From Gossypium raimondii (taxonomy: Eukaryota > Streptophyta > Magnoliopsida > Malvales > Malvaceae), in NCBI RefSeq assembly GCF_025698545.1, contig NC_068565.1, positions 7,378,001-7,442,000 on the forward strand: a stretch of 64,000 nt of DNA, given 5' to 3'. Each line of letters begins with the position of its first letter. Position 1 is the first letter of the stretch. Under the pieces are notes generated by a model. It saw only the letters and a list, made by a program, of their open reading frames with translations. It searched no databases and was not told the DNA's origin. Both the position numbers and the translations under genes were made by a program. Of the stretch, positions 36,301 through 51,946 are shown in pieces.

Positions 36301-38500
36301 AAGGATAAACTCTTATTTGGTCTCATTTATCTAGATTTTCCACTAGAGGCATCAATTCTAGTGTATTAAGTATTTCGATATAATTGAACAATCAATACAT
36401 CAAACAAAAACATTAACTTAACTAACAAATAACTAGTTAACCAACCATCAACAAATTTAGCATATAAGCAAACTTAAATTCCTAACAAGCATTTTATCAA
36501 ACACATGGTAAGCATAAAATAAGAGTAAATAGTTTGAGAAATGCTCATTTAATTTATGGAAATCCAATAAAGCCCAAAAGTTTGATCATCTCCCTTTTAC
36601 ATAGTCTTCAATAATGAGGAAGAAAGGAAACAACAAAAATAAATCTAACCTAAAAAGAAAAGAGAAAACCTTATCTAAAAATGAAAAGAAAAGAAAACTT
36701 AACCCTAAAACTATGGAAAACTAAAGTAAACTATCAAGCAATAAAATCTAAAATGAAAGGTTTATAAAGTTGTATTTATAGCCTACTAACGTTTAACCTA
36801 ACATTGACCATTTTGCCCTTAAGTGAAAAATAAACTTAAGCTTGTTGGACATAAAATTGCCCTTCCAATTTTTTCACCCTTCAAGTAGTGGTATCACAAT
36901 ACCTAGGCTTGAGTATTGCGATACCTACAACAGTCTTGAAATGGGTGGTCATTAGATGTCTCGGTATCACGATTCCCATTACTTGGTATCGTGATATTAC
37001 TATAGCTAGCCTCAATTCTATTATTTTAAGCATTGTCAGGGGCATCACGACTTCCATACTTTGATATCGCGATACCCCTCTTTTAAGTGATGTTTTCTTC
37101 ACTTTTGGGTCACCATCAACTACCTACTACACTTAATCAACTTGTTAGGTTTCTCATGGCCTGATTGGCCAAATTGGGTCTAAAAATGGTTTAAAACTAA
37201 TAAAAATAATTTATTAATAACAAAACTAAAAATAGACAAAAACATATAAAAGACATTTAAATTGCTTGAGAATAAACTCCTCAAGTGTATTAGAGAGCCT
37301 AATTAGCCTAATTTGACATATCAAATTACAACAAATCATTTACAGATTGCCCATCCATAGAACTTGATGGCATACCCGTATAAGTGTTTTCAACATAGAA
37401 TATCGACATCCCGAAGTTGAAATCAAAAGCATTTACAGAATGTCATGTCGTGGTCTCCACGTTCGAGTTACCAACTAGCCTCGACTATATGCCAAAGTTG
37501 AAATCGAAGGCTGAAACCGATGAATGTCTTCCCATTGATGATTCTAGCATTCCATAATATGAGCTTTGTAACAACAACGTGAAACCACCGTACAACTATG
37601 TGGTTAGACTTTGTGCTTCACGTTATCGAAACAAATTAACTAGAATTGTTGTCGAACTCAGACCACCTTCCTCTAAATCGACAAACTGAGCATATAACTC
37701 TAGTATAGCATTTCTAGTTGAGCAATGTGTATCAAGCATTAACTTGACATCCATGTGCCTTTGAGCTCAAATATATCATATCTAATAAGGTTTATTGGCG
37801 TTAGATATCTATATATTTCAAGCTCTAAATTCTCCTCAGGGTTGAAGTCAAGACTTTCCTTCTAATTATTGACAGAAGCTTGTTCAACTTGATGCTCCGC
37901 TTGAAAGCCAATTCTATAGATGCTGATACAAAAACAACCCCAATTTTAATGTCACAAATTTGATCGTCATAATAAATAACAGCTCTAATTTGTCTACTCA
38001 TCTTTGCCAAAAAAACCTATTTCACGTGTTTAATATAAAATTAAAACGAAAACATTATACAAAAAAATAAATACTCATTAACCAAATTCAAACTACGACA
38101 CCAAAATTACTTACTTGAACCAATTTACTTTGTCGGGTCAATTTTTGAACTACATATTTTTAACATCAATAATGTTCTCTTTAACATGAAAATCTTTTGC
38201 TCAAAATTTAACTATGAAAACTTCTCCATATCAATCTTCTTTTTATAGGAAACTTTATCACTGAATATGAAACATATTTCAGAATGCTGGAAAAGATCGA
38301 ACTTGACAAGTCAAAAAAACGTTTCTAACAAGAAGCGTTTTTCTAAAACGTTTTAAGATAATATTTCAGTTCTACCACGGAAAAGATGGGGCATAAATTT
38401 TATCCCGAGATTCTCTAGTTTTCAAAATACTTTATATCGGGATTCTCAATTTTTCAGAATTCAATCTAACCGTTAATTTTATTTTTTAATTATTTTTTAA
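36301..38500. other. No gene seen; short palindromes at 36885-37085
   Basis: AT-rich DNA without a supportable coding region. At 36885-37085 there are several copies of GGTATCRCRATACC-like words (CACAATACCTA, TATTGCGATACC, GGTATCGTGATA, TATCGCGATACC). These resemble fragments of a Gypsy LTR type, but no ends could be set. Confidence 0.5.
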
Positions 38501-38532
38501 ATTGAATTGGACGGTGTAGGAAACACTCTGAT

Positions 38533-38614
38533 GATGTGGTAGGAGGGAGGGTGAAAGTGCACCCCGTAAGACGTATTTTCAATGCACACTTTCACCCTCT
38601 CTCCTGCCATATCA
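38533..38614. repeat. Imperfect inverted repeat (hairpin)
   Basis: Arm GATGTGGTAGGAGGGAGGGT...GCAC (38533-38562) pairs with GCACACTTTCACCCTCTCTC...CATATC (38584-38614) around a spacer of about 21 bp. Nearby CAAGAAGCGTTTT/CAAGAAGCATTTTT copies (38329 and 38663) suggest a degraded transposon. Confidence 0.75.
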
Positions 38615-39289
38615 CCCAAGTTTCCTCATCTTTCTTGCCATGTCACCCAAAAATGCTTCCTACAAGAAGCATTTTTGCCACCTATCCCAAAATCGACATA
38701 TTTTCCTAATTTCCAAAAGAAACTACCTAAAATCCTAAATACTTTTTAAAATTGAGATATATGCCTAATTTTTCCCTACCTAAATCGCTATTTGCATTGA
38801 GATTTATATATTGGAACACTCGATTCCAAACATTGATTGATGGCAATCCAATTTGGTGAAATTATTGTTCCTCTAGCAAATAAAAGTAAAAGCTTCTATG
38901 ATATATAGAGAAAATAACATAGACTTAGCGACAATCTATTAACAAACAAACTTAAAAATTTATAAAAATAAAAGAAAAAAATTGTATATTATTTATTTTT
39001 GCTTTTTATAAATAAAGTAAAATTTTAAAAATTTTCAAGCCGTTTCTCTTTGATTTTTATCCAACTATGATGCTAAGCTAATCTTCGGACTGACTACCAC
39101 CCATATTTTCTTCCATCCCACAAAAATAAACATAAAGATCACATTCTAGTCAATACCGTCTAAATTCCTAATATAACATATTAATATGAGTTTCCCATAA
39201 GCTTACATAAAAGACAACTTTTAACTGGTTATTTTCATAAACTTTCAAAATTTCTAACCAAGTACTAAATTTTTTATTGGAATATGTTA

Positions 39290-39555
39290 GATATATTAGT
39301 ATATATTATAGATTTTGTTATCAGTATAAAATGTTGTCATTTAAATAGATATATTGTATCATATTATAGATTTCTATAGTTATATATTATATAAATAGAT
39401 TTTGGAATCGTGGTACGTTGACCCCGAGCATTAACCGGTCAATTCTTGTCAACGCCAATCAACATCCAAGATCAACGAAATCTATTATATAATATATTAT
39501 AAAATATCTAAATTTATAACAACATATCTATTTATATAATAATATTTTTATAACA
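39290..39555. repeat. AT-rich inverted-repeat segment, possible MITE
   Basis: ATATTATATAAATAGATTT (about 39384-39404) is matched in inverse by AAATCTATTATATAATATAT (about 39478-39498), around a less AT-rich core (GGTACGTTGACCCCGAGC). Outer sequence (ACATATCTATTTATATAATA) continues the symmetry. No target duplication could be assigned. Confidence 0.4.
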
Positions 39556-39799
39556 ACTAACTATTATTAAAATTCTTATTGGAAAACTCAATTTGTAGCC
39601 AATACTTGTAAAAAAGAATGTTAAGTAAAAATTGTAAAAAATATAATGCACAAAAAATAATTTTATAATTTTTATGATGTATATATTTTAAAGTAATCTG
39701 AAACGTTGAAGTAATCTCCACACTGAAACAGTTGAGTTTTGACTTTTCTATTCCAATCTTTTGTCTGATCCATATAATTTGACCGTTGAACAATCAAAG

Positions 39800-40063
39800 A
39801 GTAGAGACCGTTTTACTTTTTCTAATTCTACCTCATTGCATCAGTTATCTTTCAAGTGAAAAACCAGTTACTAGGACATAAATGAAGCCTTCTTAATGGA
39901 GCTAATGAAACTTCGCTATTGTCAATTGTAGAAAATACGAAAAAAACCTGGAAAAAGGAACCATCAAAAAGTAAGCATTCTTTTACTTTTCTATCTCCAC
40001 CTCCTTGCATCAATTATTTTTAAAATGAAAACCAGTTATTAGGAAATAAAGGAAGCCTTCTTA
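39800..40063 (+). promoter_or_regulatory. 5' flank of copy 3 with a duplicated start region and short upstream ORF
   Basis: A segment of about 95 bp (TTTTACTTTT...AAGCCTTCTTAATGG) occurs twice, 168 bp apart, ending at ATG 39896 and at the gene ATG 40064. The first ATG opens a short frame of 11 codons (stop TAG at 39929-39931) upstream of the gene. If transcription starts upstream of 39896, this would be an upstream ORF. Promoter elements were not identified with confidence. Confidence 0.5.
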
Positions 40064-43124
<3,061 letters not shown>

Positions 43125-44449
43125 GAGCTTCTCACATATATATATGGTATGTTTTGATAAATCAATTACGCATTGATTCATTCATATAAAAGAAAGAAGT
43201 TAAGAAATTTATAAAATTTCTGCAACAGTGCTTCTATATTACTCGGAAGTCAAAGGGTGGTACTAGTTAGGTATTGAAAAAAATCACCAGATAAACCCCC
43301 TTGAAAATTCTTCTAAGAAAGATGATTTAGTGGGAAATTGACAAATCGGACCAAGTAGAAGAAGACATTGGCAACGTTGATAATAATTAAAAACATCAAC
43401 GGTCCACAATGTTGAGAAACAAAACTTTAGGATAGCTAAGTTTCCTACGTTTATACATGCATCATCTTTGTTTTCTTTCATTTACTTTTGGACAGGAACT
43501 TTATAGCAATGTTAGATCCACCTATCTAAAGGGTAACTTAGGGAAAGATGCAATTTTTAAAAATATTTAAGGTTGTAGGGTTTTTTTAAAAAAATTTAAA
43601 GAAATAGGTCAATTTTGCCAGGTGCAATATGAAAAACCACATGACACTCACGTCACATGCAATTGATTTATTTTAAAAAATATATATATATATATATATA
43701 CTAACTATTGGATCACCAATGGTTAAAAAATTAGGGCTATTGATTTTTAAATGTTAAACCAACAACTATTGAAAAAGAAGTACCAACGGTTAAATGTTTT
43801 CCTATACACATCCTTTAACCTTTCTCTTTTTTATTCATTCTTATTTGTCTATTCTCTCAACTATCTTTAATTCTTCCATTCTTAATTTTCTACCCTAATC
43901 TCCAAAATTTTTCTCTCAAATTTTATCCTAACCGTTTGTAATTTTTAGATTTTATTCTATTTTCATCATTTTAAAGATTTTAAAATGTAAATGCCTCTAA
44001 TTCGTTTAGATCACAAACACATTTTTGACGTCTAATTACAAATGATAAGAAAATATTTTTATATATTTTTATTTTAATTAATATCACTATTAAGTTGTTA
44101 ATATTATTATTTTTTAATTTTTTATATTTCTATAATCAGGACGAAGACACTCTCGATGGTATCTATCTATGTGAGTGTGAAGTGTGACAACTTCTAGAAG
44201 CTCAAGGGCTTGGCTCTAACAACACCGATGAAAAGATTGCACAGACACATGATCATAATAGTGTTCTAGATACCACACATTGACTGGTGTTGAAAATAGA
44301 ATAGTTTATTCAAAGCTTAATCTATCATACAATTTCGATTAATTGTAACATGTTTTCACTAAGTGAATGTTTAATCGTAAGACATCTTCATTTATGTAAA
44401 TTAATTTTCAAAATTATCAAAATTTAAAATATTTTAAAAATGGGGAGAT
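43125..44449. other. 3' flank of copy 3; no gene seen
   Basis: 43125-43510 is shared with the 3' flank of copy 1. A perfect (TA) run lies at 43679-43700. From about 44130 the sequence leads into the purine tract TGGGGAGAT that precedes the LTR at 44450, so the last few hundred bases may be the 3' interior of that element, but no pol reading could be supported. Confidence 0.5.
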
Positions 44450-44948
44450 TGTTGGAACATTTTAAATATTTATAGTATTTCAATAACTATAAATGAAATA
44501 ATGTAATTAATCAAAAGTTATATCTTATGGTTATTGGTTAAGAGTTAACTATTTATAATAAGTTAAGCCTCTTAAATATAAAAGTTCTATCACTTGATCT
44601 TCTTACAAAGAATTATAACTATTCAAGCAATATTGGTTAGATTATTCTATAAAAATTATTGTAAAAATTCTTTATAGAAATCGATTTTCTTATTATACTC
44701 TGCTCAGTATGTGATTAGTGAACTATTTTCGCCAATGTAAAACGTAAATAGTCACTGAGTTTTATTGTATCATCAAGGTTTATTTGCTTAAAATTCATTT
44801 GCACTCCAGAGTATAGGTGGGACAAATTAAAGATAGTGGCTAGTACATGCTTTGAAGTCTGTCCTATTGCTCCATATTTCTATTTGAGTTGTTGTTTATG
44901 TTTCGTTTGTGTGTTCGAAATTTTCCTCACCGAAATTCCACACTAACA
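44450..44948 (+). mobile_element. Copia-type 3' LTR
   Basis: 499 bp from TGTTGGAACATTTT to TTCCACACTAACA, directly preceded by the purine tract AATGGGGAGAT. The ends TGTT/AACA and the tract are typical of Copia elements. The matching 5' LTR was not found, so the element is truncated or lost its interior. Confidence 0.6.
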
Positions 44949-45624
44949 ATTATGAAGCACAATAGTAGCTCATCACATGTTAGAAAATTCTTTGGTATTA
45001 TCTTGTTATGCATCAAAATAGCTAGAGTGCATGATGTTGAACTTAATTAGTTAGAACTTGATGATTAGAGTATCATAAAATTACTTTATTTTTCCAATAT
45101 TCACCTACCACTAAAATTGCAGGAATTAAAAAATCATTGAACAAAGTAAATGAAATTATCCAGGTATACCAGTGGCAAAAAAAATTATCTCATAAGGGGT
45201 AAGAGTTGATCCCTTAATAGATAAAAAAAATTATCTCCTGAGGTGTTAAAAATTTATCCTTTGAGGGATTATAAAGGGCTTATGGTTGACAAGTTAAAAC
45301 TTCGACTCAAAAGATGCTCTTACTATCTCATTTGTTTACTCATATGGGATTTAGTAAGGAACCTAGTGGTGGAGAAAGTTTATAAAAAATTAAGTGTTGG
45401 TTGGATGTTCAATTTTGATTAACTATGGTGAAGGCAAACATGTTTGAGTTTGTTGATATTAGTAATGAAATTTGTAGTTATGGCTTTAAGCAAATCATTG
45501 TGATGTTGCAATTGTCCGAAAAGTGGCTAATACTAATTATGGCACATACATTGTGTTTCTTGGGGGGACGTGCAATTATTGGGTATATAAAGGTTATATA
45601 CATATGGTCTTTTCCTATTGGTTG
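44949..45624. other. No clear gene; possible tail of the minus-strand kinase fragment at 45590-45624
   Basis: AT-rich spacer. At 45590-45624 the minus strand reads AATAGGAAAAGACCATATGTATAT, close to the end of kinase exon 5 of copy 3 (ACTAAAAGAGT...ACATAGTATGTATAT). This supports the idea that the kinase fragment at 57713-58262 continued here before Copia C inserted. Confidence 0.4.
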
Positions 45625-46014
45625 TGTAAAAAAATAAAATGTCAATTATGACAATATATATTGCAAAGAAAAGAGAAAGAAAAATTAAAAAAACATACAG
45701 ATTTTTACGTGGAAACCTTTTCGGGAAAAAAACCACGGGTAGAGGAGAAGAAAATTCACTATGTTGAATTTGAATGATTATAAGAGGAGTAGACTATGTC
45801 TATTTATAAGCTTGTAAAACCATATTCTAATAAGAGTGTAGTAAGATTGAAACACCTTATTCTAATCAATATCAAATAGATGGAGTTTAATAAGGTTTGA
45901 AAACCTTATTCTAAAATAAAATAAAAGAAGTGTAGTTCTATATGGATTTTACTTTTATTTTATTTTACCACTGTATTTTATTTAAATAAAAATTCGGGTC
46001 ACTCAATTCTAACA
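45625..46014 (-). mobile_element. Copia C 3' LTR (left in window)
   Basis: 390 bp. On the minus strand it starts TGTTAGAATTGAGTGACC after the purine tract AAAGTGGAGAT. A TATA-like CTTATAAATAGAC lies inside on the minus strand (near 45800). Confidence 0.92.
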
Positions 46015-46116
46015 ATCTCCACTTTGACACAAATTCCCAATGAACAAGTTTTTCATCGCGAACTTTCAATTAACAAGTTCTCCACCTCTTCCATAAAACC
46101 TTTTAAAGGTTTAACT

Positions 46117-47515
46117 TCAACAATGAACACCAATCAAGTCTAAGCAATTATCAAACTTGGTTATAGGTAGTGACTTAGTTATCATATCTGCAGGATTTTC
46201 ATGAGTACTAATTTTGTTCACAACAATATCCCCACGAGCAATAATATCACGAACAAAATAATACCGGACATCAATGTGTTTTGTTCCCTCATGAAACATT
46301 TGATCTTTTGTAAGGAAGATGGCACTCTGACTATCACAAAATATTGTACTGATTTGAAGGTCTTTATTAAGTTTACTAAAGAGTCCCTTCAACCAAATGG
46401 CTTCTTCACAAGCCTCAGTAATCGCCATGTACTCAGCTTCAGTGGTAGACAAAGCAACCGTACTTTGCAAAGTGGCTTTCTAACTGATTACACAACCTCC
46501 GATTATAATGACAACCTGTGAGAGATCTTCTTCTATCAAGGTCTCCAGCAAAATCAGCATCAAAATACCCAATGACTCCATCTCTAGTTCTTCCAAACTG
46601 TAAGCAAACATCAGTAGTACCTCATAAGTATATTAAAATCCACTAAACTACTTTTCAATGTTCTTTACCGGGACTTGCCATGTATCTGCTAACTACACTA
46701 ACTGCATATGGTAAATCTGGACTTGAACAAACCATAGCATACATGAGAGATCCCACTGTACTAGAGTATGGAACATGTGACATGTACTCAATCTCATCAT
46801 CTGATTATGAAGACAATGCCGATGAAAGTCTAAAATGGGCTGTTAAAAGAGTACTAACAGGCTTAGCACTTTGCATATTAAACATGTAAAGAACTTTCTC
46901 AATGTACCCCTTCTAACTATACTTGCTTTTCTATCTCTGAGACTCTCCATACTAAGTATCTTTTTTGCTGATACCAAATCTTTCATCTCAAATTCTTCAC
47001 TTAGTTAGGCTTTTACCTTTCTTATCTCTCCTTTATCTTTTGCTGCTATCAACATATCATCAACATAAATGAGTAGATACACAAAAGAACCATCACTATT
47101 TTTTCTTAAAGTAAACACACCTGTCAAAGCTACTTCTTTTGAAATCATGAGAAGTCATAAAGGAATCAAACCTCTTGTACCACTGTCTCGGTGACTATTT
47201 CAAATAGTAAAGGGACTTTTTCAGTAAGCAAACATAGTCCTCTTTTTTCGAGACTGTAAAACCCTTTGGTTGTTGCATGTAAATATCCTCCTCAAGTTCT
47301 CCATGCAAAAATACAGTTTTTACATCTAATTGCTCAAGCTTCAAATCATGCATGGCCACAATACCAAGCAAAGCTCGAATCGAACTATGCTTTATAACTG
47401 AGGAGAACACATCTATGAAGTCCACTCTTGGAATTTGACTGTAACCCTTTGCAACAAGCATTGCTTTATACTTGAGTTCTTCAACTCTTAAAGTTCTTTC
47501 TTTCTTTTTAAACAC
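46117..47515 (-). pseudogene. Copia C reverse transcriptase and RNase H remnants
   Basis: 47515-47195 reads KAMLVAKGYSQ...LEQLDVKTVFLHGELEED, the N-terminal part of Copia reverse transcriptase. 46470-46117 reads [18 protein letters not shown]...[10 protein letters not shown], the RNase H end. The middle, with the YVDD box, lies near 47050 on the minus strand but is broken by stops. The two named segments lie in different frames. Confidence 0.9.
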
Positions 47516-47900
47516 CTATTTACAACGAACAACATTTTTACCTTTAGGAAGTTTCACAAGATCCCATGTTCTGCTTTTGTGGAGTGATTTCATCTCCTTT
47601 TGCATAGCAAACATCTACTTTTCTAAATCTTCATAGCTAACCGCCTTAGAATAATTAGATATGTAACACCTCTAACTCGAATCTGTTGCCAGAACAGGGT
47701 TACAGAGCATTAACAAAGTTTACAAATTAATTATCAGACATTTCATCTCATCTAGCATTCATATTAGAAACCAATCAAAATCATACATATTGTCCCTTAA
47801 ACAAGCCATCGAGGCCCAAATTACGCATTAGAAACAAATAGAGACTAAGTCAAAAACTCAAAAAAAATTCAAAAATATTTAAAATTTTCAACATTGCAGG

Positions 47901-48175
47901 GGTCACACGGCCGTGTAGCCAGGTCGTGTGACTCACATGGTTTGGAGACACGCCCGTTTCTCAGGCCGTATGGGCATTCGAAATAAGGACACATAGCTGT
48001 GTCTCGACCAGTGTCTATGCTCGTCTGAGTATACTGACTTAGGTCACACGGCCAAGTTACACGCCCGTGTGCTAAGCCGTGTGAGCATTCTATTTTGTGA
48101 ACATTTTAGATACAGGGGACACACGACCGTGTGTCACACACGGTTGAGACACACACCCGTGTCTCTGCCCGTATG
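47901..48175. repeat. Cluster of CACACGGCCGTGTG-like palindromes
   Basis: At least ten words such as CACACGGCCGTGTAG, GACACGCCCGTTTCTC, ACACGCCCGTGTGC, CACGACCGTGTGTC and ACACACCCGTGTCTC occur within 275 bp. Many are self-complementary or pair with a neighbour, so the RNA or single strand could fold strongly. Confidence 0.85.
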
Positions 48176-49194
48176 GACAAAAATAGGTTATTTTACAAGC
48201 CATAATTAGACATCCAAAACAAGTAAAAATAAGTGGCTAAACTTAACAAATTACATATGGGCCATCATTAAACAAAATACCTATACATGCCATTATAACC
48301 AAAATCAAAACATTCGAAAGTACTGATAGAACCAATGGATAGTGTGATACAACTCTGACAAGTTTTCAACCCAATTGAGCTTCCAATAATCTGAAAAATA
48401 AAGGAAAACAAATACATAAGCAATGAATGCTTAGTAAGCTCGTATAAACTTTAATCATATCAATTTATTTTAAATAAGAAACTTATACATATCAAGAAAA
48501 ATCCAATATTGATACCACAATACTTATGAAGTTATATTTAAGAACTCACTAAGCGAATAAATCTACAATATCACCTATACATATTATTCCTAACATAGTA
48601 GGGTTTTAAACAACTTTAACTCTTCCAAAATTTCTTTATTTTCATTTGTGTTTCTTTACTTCCCACACTCATTCCATATACATAACACACCATTCATAAG
48701 TATATCATTCAACTATAGCTACTAGCTAGTTCATTTAAACATAGACCTTTTTCGAATTAATCACATGATAACTCATTTCATAAGAAATTGCATAACTTAA
48801 ACCTTACCACTCTTTCATGAGCACAAGCATATTTTCATTTGAGCACTTACCATTTCAATGCATCTTATAATTAAACATATTACCATTCAACCAGTAGTTT
48901 GGCACTTGCCTAAGCATCAAACAACAACACTTGTAAGCGTACTTGAACATATTTCATATAATTTCAACATCAATAACCTTATTATCTCAACATGTCACAC
49001 TTGAATTTATTACTCGTCTCAACTTACATAATTTCCATACATCAACATATCAAGATATTGATATATATATACATTTCATGATGCATATCATTCTTTTACT
49101 ATTTCTTCATATACATATATCATCTAAGACAACTCCCGATAACTTACCATTTGAATAATGGCTTACGGATATGAGTACATCATTTTCAGAAGCC

Positions 49195-49335
49195 CAAAGA
49201 CTGCACAGAAGCACATAAGTGCTAAAAAGAAACCCGTAAGGGTTGAACGGAAGCTCACAAGAGCTGAACGGAAACCCATAAGGGTTAAACACTCATATGA
49301 GTTAAACAAAAGCTTGTGAGAGCTAAACGAAAAGT
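49195..49335. repeat. Series of 20- to 22-bp units with small hairpin cores
   Basis: Units have self-complementary cores GCACATAAGTGC, AACCCGTAAGGGTT, AGCTCACAAGAGCT, AACCCATAAGGGTT, ACTCATATGAGT and AGCTTGTGAGAGCT, each followed by GAACG/AAACG. The spacer sequence is conserved while the arms change in a paired way. Confidence 0.8.
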
Positions 49336-51946
49336 AAACACGAAAGTTCTCAACAAATGCTGAACCTCGATTTACTTGGGTAATTTACTGCCAATTTATC
49401 CTTTTCATATGCCGTCAATTCATCCTTTGCCATAAAATGATTGTACTGAATCCCACGTTCTACTCGTTTTGAACATTTAATTCAATTTCATAATTTAATA
49501 ATAATTTTATTTCCAACAATAGATATGAATAAATACATAATAACATTCATCAATTTAATAATTAAGCATTTAAGTTTAACTGTACGAATTTACCTGAATT
49601 GAATTGTAATAACTGCAAGAGTTTAGGGAATATTTCACTATTTTTCCTTTTTCACAAGTATCGTGGAATTTTGATCTAACATATAAAATTACTCATTCAT
49701 TAGCATATATTTCAGTTCCAATTCATTTCACAATTTATACCCTTCAATTTTTCAAATTTACACAATTACCCCAACTTTTACAATTTTTACAATTTAGTCC
49801 CTTAACTAGTTAATCTATCAAATCAACTAAATTTTTCTCAATTAATAATTTATCCAAATATTCTAGGATATCATACAAACCTTAATAAAATAGAAATTTA
49901 ATATCAAACCCTAATATTTTAACTATTTTCACAATTTGATACTAACATCAATATATAACAAAATCACTTTATAATATCATCATACAACAAAATTAATGCA
50001 CTAAACCCAATTAATATTAATAATTTCTTTCAATATATTAATTTAGACAATAAAACAATTCATTTCATGCAAATTGGTCATTTTGACATTTTTATAAAAT
50101 TGTCCTTAAAATTTTACTTTTATTCAATTTAGTCCTTGAGCCTAAAACATGCAAATTATCTATTTTAATGTAAACCTATGCTAGCTGAATATTCATATAT
50201 ATTTTCCTCCTCCTCTCCATTCCACATCCATAATGTATATAACATGCTTATATGTAACATTATCTATAATCTCACTATTTACTTATATGTTCATATCAAA
50301 GCTATCCACTTGAGTTATAATCACTAAATTATTTATATCTTGAGCTACAGAATTATTGATTAAGATCCGCTTGATTTTTTTGAAACTAGACTAAAACATA
50401 TTTCTACCATAAAAATTTCAGAATTTATAATTTAGCCAATAAGTACAGTAAAATCTTCAAATTTATCCCTGTTCTACTTTTGACAGCTTCGACCTTTCTT
50501 TACTAAAAATTAATTATCTCTTAGCACGGGGTTTGGATGATATTTCTGTTTGTTTCCCTTGAAAATAGACTCATTAAGAATTTAAAAGTAAAAAATTAAA
50601 CCCCTAATTTTTTTTACAATTTTTGATGATTTTCCAAAGTCAGAATACGAGAACCCGAAATCAATTTGACCTTGTCTCACAAAAATTTATATATATCATA
50701 ATATGAAATTCTTTTGCTTACAAAGTTTCTTCTATGTAAAACTAGACTCAATAGGCTTTAATTTAATACTTTAATTAACCTCTAATTCAATTTTTACAAT
50801 TTTGGTGAATTTTCAAATTTAGACTACTACTCTTGTTCAAAACTATTTTGGTGCAAAATGTTGATAATCAAGTTTATAACACCTCCTTTCCTTTCTCTAC
50901 AACATTTCGCATCACTTCATCTTATTTCCTTCACTAACATATCAAGAACATAGAACCTTATATAAGAAAACTAAACTTTAACATCATTTTCATACTTTTT
51001 CAATAATATCAAACTTAAAATATATTGAAATCTTGATGTTCTTACCTTGTCCTATTGATTTCAATCATTAAATTGATTTTCTTTCTCCTCTAGCTTCTAT
51101 TTCTTAAATCTAACTTGATATTCTAGCTCCTCATAGTCTCCTTATTATGTTTATCTCTTGGTAGCTATGAAAAGTCTTTTGATTTCTAAGTGAAAATGGT
51201 GAATTTTTGGTAAAATGACCAAATTGTAAAGAAAAGAAAATTTCTTTCTTTCTTTTCTCTTCTCACGTTAGTAGCATGGAAAGATGAAGAGAATTCTTCA
51301 TCTTTCTTTCCTTATATACTAAATAAAATAATAATAATAATATAATTAAAATCAAATCAAAATATTAATAAACTAATATTTATTTAATTAATCTAAAATA
51401 TCACCAACATCATCATTATTCCTCAAAATTATCTTCCTTGTTAAATGATCATTTTGCCCCTTATGATTCTTCAAAATTCCTCTATTGACTCATCACTTAT
51501 TTTGGTAAAATTGTGATTTAATCCCTCATACTTTTTCCACTTATTCAATTTGGTCCTAATTCATCCATTTTCCTTAGCTTCTAGATCATTTCACCTTTAA
51601 AATATTTGCACTATTAGTCCTTTAAGTTTTTCATATTTATACTTTAACCCCTCAAATTTTGAGTTTTTACTCTTGGGACACAATTTTTCCTACTTTTGTG
51701 ATTTAGTCCTTTCTTGAATTAATATATCATAATATATTTGTCAATGTTGAAATAACTCAAAATTTCCCTTTTATCATTTTATTTCCTTATTTTACTATAT
51801 TAATGATAATATCTTATTTTCTTACTGTAGTAATTTTCGGGGTATTACAAGATGGTTCTTGGTTTGCATCTATATCTTCAGCCACATTTAAAACATAAGC
51901 AACTAGATTAGCCTCGGCATACTTCTTTAGAGGTTTAATTTCTCTT

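Larger units (their letters stand above)
47662..51849 (-). mobile_element. Solo LTR of a Gypsy element (4.2 kb) in Copia C
   Basis: The segment starts TGTAACACCTCTAACTCG and ends CGGGGTATTACA. Flanks AGATA and AGATG (47657-47661 and 51850-51854) are a target duplication with one mismatch. No pol coding is inside, so it is a single LTR left by recombination. Orientation is inferred from comparison with the Tekay-like LTRs (end TGTAACACC on the plus strand). It contains the CACGGCCGTGTG-type palindrome cluster (47901-48175) and the hairpin repeats (49195-49335). Confidence 0.85.

Noticed and set aside
45425..45736. Open frames near 45425-45736
   Set aside because: They lie in spacer and LTR DNA. 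Only 45590-45624 on the minus strand resembles a kinase exon end.
48943..49292. Open frames inside the solo LTR
   Set aside because: Low complexity, and caused partly by the hairpin repeat block.
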